Shown here: in pieces, positions 59,010 to 64,000 of the stretch
Numbering within the stretch: the first letter of the stretch is position 1
Layout: every line of letters begins with the position of its first letter
DNA from: Trochalopteron elliotii
Taxonomy: Eukaryota; Chordata; Aves; Passeriformes; Leiothrichidae
Assembly (NCBI GenBank): GCA_024734555.1
Contig: JANPWX010000162.1
Coordinates: forward strand, 282,472-346,471
Length of the DNA: 64,000 nt
Reading direction: 5' to 3'
Made by a program: the position numbers and the translations under genes
Notes under the pieces: model-generated
Told to the model about the DNA's origin: nothing
The model's input: only the letters and a program-made list of their open reading frames with translations
The model's database searches: none

Positions 59010-60520
59010 GACACGGCGGTTCTTTTAATGCAATTACTTCTAAAATGCAGCTTTAAAGTGACTTGGAATGGTCAACAATGAGAAATAAGGGATGGTTTTG
59101 AGCTCTGCAACGTGACCATGTGGCACCTCTGCCACCAACACCCACCTGCCACTGCTGGGCCACTGCCATGCCTCTGACTGCTCTTACAGCCAGTCACTGT
59201 CCCTTCACAGGGCACATGTCACAGGGGGCATCCAAAGGGACTCTTTGGGACCAAAAAAAGGGACAGGGTAAGCCATCCAGTGCCAGATGACCCCACATTT
59301 CTCCAGAAAAGCCAAAAAAGAGCAGCACAAGCAGTGGGTTGCTCCCTCTCACCTCACATTCGGGCATCAACCAACACAAATTCTGGAGGTCACAAAGACC
59401 TCGAGGGGCTGTGCCTTCATGCTACGTAAAGTGATTTGGGAACCCAGTGCCTGATTGTGTTCTCTGGGTCAAGAGGAAGCTGATGTTCCAATCTCTTGCT
59501 TTTTGTTATCTAATAATTCTTCATGTATTTGTTTTTCAGAGCAGCAAGTGCCAAGTAACTGGGAAATTCTGCTGTTGCCTGAACACCAGTGAGAACAAAC
59601 CCTGATACCACCTTCACACCGTGCAGCCTTTACATCCCCCAATAGCAGAACAGAGCCTGAAATGTCTTTAACACCTCCCAGGCCTCAGCCTGAGCTTGGT
59701 TCTCACTCTGTGACTCCCCAAGCAGCCCTGGGCTGTGCCCACTGTGGAACACCAATGCCATTTTAGCCAATTTTTCTCCATGTAAAATAGTTCCTACTGC
59801 TCCACTGGAGTTTGACCTCCTCCCTTCCTGAGAGGGGAGTGGTGAGGCTTCTGGGGGAGGGAAAGGCCATGGAACTCCCAGATTTCTGGGAGATTTTTTT
59901 TCCCCTGCCCTGATGCCAGCACTCCAACAGCTCTCCTCAGCCACCCCTTTGGATCACTGCATTTACCAGTGACTTCAGAATCAAGTGCAGGAAGCCAGTT
60001 TGATCTACAGAAACACTACACACATCTCCAAATGGATTTTAAACACCTCATTTAAGGAAGGACAGGGTTTAGCAGGGAATCAGTGGGCTTGTGTAGCTTG
60101 GTCTCCAATTCTGGCCATCTGACACCGATGCAGATGTGAAGAGACTGGAGCTCTCCTGGAGTCTGAGCAGATGCTCTCACACAACCCAGATCACAATTAG
60201 AAACTGAGCATAGGAAGCCCCCAGGGGGAGGGAAAAGGACATCACCCGATGAAAAAGCTTCAGAATGAACCTGGGAAATAAACACCAACCAGACAATCAT
60301 CTTCTACAGAGGATGGAAGTGAGAGTAGAAGAAAATAACATCTGAGATAGTCAGTGAGTCAGTCTGAGTGTGCAGGGGCAGGAGATCCCTGTGGATCTGT
60401 GAGGAAAGCTAATGGCCAAACCCAGCTGGTCCCTCCAGTCCCCAGCAGGATGGGGCTGTGGTTCANCTAATGGCCAAACCCAGCTGGTCCCTCCAGTCCC
60501 CAGCAGGATGGGGCTGTGGT
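59010..60520 (-). other. TRAPPC3: Probable TRAPPC3 3' UTR
   Basis: About 1.5 kb of non-coding DNA follows the TRAPPC3 stop on the minus strand down to an ATTAAA signal at 59029-59024. No exon was found in it. The first 112 nt after the stop include the suspect duplicated 57-mer and a single N. Confidence 0.45.
59024..59029 (-). terminator. TRAPPC3: Possible TRAPPC3 poly(A) signal ATTAAA
   Basis: TTTAAT on the plus strand reads ATTAAA on the minus strand, the common variant hexamer. It is the best candidate found downstream of the stop, but not proven to be the one used. Confidence 0.35.

Positions 60521-60523
<3 letters not shown>
60409..60523 (+). repeat. Exact 57-bp direct duplication separated by one N
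   Basis: Positions 60409-60465 and 60467-60523 are identical, with the single N at 60466 between them. The right copy ends on the TRAPPC3 stop codon (TCA on plus, TGA on minus). An exact duplicate hinged on an N is the usual mark of two contigs placed side by side without merging their overlap. Confidence 0.95.
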
Positions 60524-62063
<1,540 letters not shown>

Positions 62064-62124
62064 TCAAAGCAATCTGGTGCTTAATAAGGAGAGATCCCAG
62101 CTCCAATTCTGCCAACAAATGCAT

Positions 62125-62240
62125 TCTCCTCAGGACAGGGCTTGGAGGAACCTGGTCTACTGGAAGGTGTCCCTGCCCTTGGCAGGTGGTGGAACTGGAT
62201 GAGTTTTAAGATCCTTTTCAACCCAAACCGTTCTGGGATT
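62125..62240 (+). mobile_element. CR1 LINE 3' tail fragment
   Basis: GGAGGAACCTGGTCTACTGG, GGAAGGTGTCCCTGCCCTTG and TTTTCAACCCAAACCGTTCT match the CR1 tail seen in ADPRS intron 1. Plus orientation, that is, antisense to TRAPPC3. Confidence 0.75.
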
Positions 62241-63134
62241 TTGGGAGAGAGACCAACACCTCCTGGATAGCTGGAGGTGCCATGGCAGGCCCCTGAATTT
62301 ACCTCAACCACAGGCCTAGAGCTGAGATTTGACTCAAACTCTTCCCTCTGTTTCATGAACATCTCACCAGCAGGCAGTGCCTGTTAGGCTCCAGCTCTGG
62401 TCCTCCCAACAGGCCCAAAATGCTCCTCCAGTCAGGGATTTATGAAATTCTGTACCAATAAAAAGGACTCATCTGGTCCTAGAAAGTTGTCCAGGCATAG
62501 AATTTGCTTCACAGATTGAAATCAGCTCCTCAGGCCCAGAATAGGCTCAGGGAGGCCAAAACCAGGCCAGCTCAGCACTCAGGTGCTGTGCACGTCCACT
62601 CTGGGACTGGCCAGGACCAAAGCCACTTGTGTTTTCTTTGAACAATTGTCAGACTTGCAGAAAATTTGGGAAAAAAGGGAAAAGTTCTCCTCTCCCAGCC
62701 ACTACCTTTGATCCTCACCCTTAAATGATGTCAAAGAGCATTTTTTGGGAGCCATTAAGCCAGACCAGTGATTAACAAGGTCTGCAGGGTGCAGAACAAA
62801 ACTCTGCACAAGGAAGTGTTTTGGGGAACAAACAAACCCCCAGCACTGCTTTCTGCTGTCAGTTTTGGCATGCAGAGGGATCACAGGGGCTGACCTGGGA
62901 TCTGTCACCTACCATGAGCTGCAGAGAGGCAGAAGGTGAAATGAATGGCAAATACCAATACTAGAGAATGAAAGCAGCAGCAGGCAGGGAGGGAAAAGAG
63001 ACAAGATCAGAGTTAAGTGACAACACAGATCACCATAAGTTCACACAAAGCCACAACAAACACACAGAGGAAACACCCCCAAACAAACAGAAATTGGGTT
63101 TGTAGAGGACACTGGGAATTCCACCTTGTCTTGT

Positions 63135-63330
63135 TCCTGGATTAGGAAAAAATTCTTCCCTGTGAAGGTAGCAAGGCCCTGGCACAGGGTGCCCAGAGAA
63201 GCTGTGGGTGCCCCTGGATCCCTGGAAGTGTCCAAGGCCAGGTTGGATGGGGCTTGGAGCAATCCAGAATAATGGAAGGTGTCCCTGCCCATGGCAGAGG
63301 GTGGAATGGGATGAACTCTAAGGCTTCAGG
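63135..63330 (+). mobile_element. CR1 LINE 3' fragment
   Basis: AAAAAATTCTTCCCTGTGAA, CCTGGAAGTGTCCAAGGCCA and GAAGGTGTCCCTGCCCATGG are typical CR1 3' text. Same family as the copies at 9461-9795 and 62125-62240; the extreme tail is degraded. Confidence 0.8.
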
Positions 63331-64000
63331 TATGAAAAGAACCAGTCGGGCTGCTTGGAGCTGTTGCCCCACTTTGGATCTAAAGAACTCACACATTCTT
63401 TGGGAGTTTTACTTAAAAATTAGCTTTCCTCTCAGAAAACTAAAGGTTGGGCAATTCACATCACTGGAAGGACAAGGTGGAAGTTCCTTTGGCTCAGCTG
63501 GAGTCAGAGACTTGGCAGAGAATTTAACAGACATGCAGAACAGGCAGTGTTGGTTTTAAGGGTTTCAGTCGTTTTAGTAAATTCAGAGGTGGAGAGGGGA
63601 TGGGGATGGATGGAGGGAATCCAGCTGTCCCCAGCCTGAGGTGCTGTCCCTGTATGAGGCCATGGCGGTGTCACCTGCCACCATCAGCCCCAACACACCC
63701 AGAGCTGATCTCACTTATTGCTGAGATGTTGTTAATAAAGGCAACTTAAACTGACACAATAAGGCAAACTCCTAAATTCAGATTTGGACAAAAAATATTT
63801 TGTTTTCAGCCCGCTTGATGTAATTTAAGCGCCCAAAGCTTTCCCACTATTTTTATTATTTGACACTGCAGAGCACTGTATAGTCTCCACACTATGCATC
63901 TGCTCTATGGCTACGGAAGTGTCAGAACTCCAGTGAATTAACACAATTATTTACATAATCGTTGTATTTAAGGAGGTGAACCCCTAGAAAAGAATCCCCT

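Noticed and set aside
62884..62920. Possible TRAPPC3 first exon ending near a CACCTACCATGAG word
   Set aside because: The minus-strand sequence does not encode the conserved TRAPPC3 N terminus, so exon 1 is placed outside the window.

Overview
The window is a piece of a bird genome, most likely from a GC-rich microchromosome. Introns are short, intergenic DNA is GC-rich, and the only recognisable dispersed repeats are fragments of the avian CR1 LINE family. Four conserved vertebrate genes lie in the order known from human 1p34.3: TEKT2 (+), ADPRS/ADPRHL2 (+), COL8A2 (-), TRAPPC3 (-). From this synteny the AT-rich left end is read as the 3' UTR of an Argonaute gene (AGO3 is the expected neighbour), although none of its coding sequence is present.

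Layout. 1-1950: 3'-UTR-like DNA with two AATAAA signals. 2110-2640: CpG-rich promoter region with a GC-rich minisatellite, probably holding the non-coding first exon of TEKT2. 3393-8306: complete TEKT2 coding region, nine exons, 426 aa. 8487-8672: a very tight intergenic interval with the TEKT2 poly(A) signal and a perfect 29-bp inverted repeat, each arm of which carries a CTCF-type core. 8672-12556: complete ADPRS, six coding exons, 370 aa. 12557-15080: non-coding DNA downstream of ADPRS. 15080-17975: COL8A2 3' UTR. 17976-24285: the two coding exons of COL8A2, with a 400-N gap inside the collagen helix. 24302-about 44640: an inferred first intron of about 20 kb, free of protein-coding exons, with AT-rich islands, minisatellites and two CR1 fragments. 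44430-45300: a CpG island with a 360-N gap, the best candidate for the COL8A2 promoter. 45300-59000: intergenic DNA without recognisable genes. 59000-61961: TRAPPC3 3' UTR and its last four coding exons (residues 15-180 in human numbering); exon 1 lies beyond the right edge.

The four genes do unrelated jobs: ciliary microtubule inner protein, ADP-ribose-serine hydrolase, short-chain collagen of basement membranes, and TRAPP vesicle-tethering subunit. They are linked by conserved synteny, not by pathway. All splice junctions given were read by hand as GT...AG, and reading frame was checked by exon-length arithmetic.

Most notable non-gene signals: the palindromic double CTCF-like site between TEKT2 and ADPRS; an exact 57-bp duplication around a single N at the TRAPPC3 stop codon (probably an assembly error); an inverted CR1 pair in ADPRS intron 1; a change in the tektin signature nonapeptide; and AT-rich islands in COL8A2 intron 1, one with two E-boxes. 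No complete new system was found.
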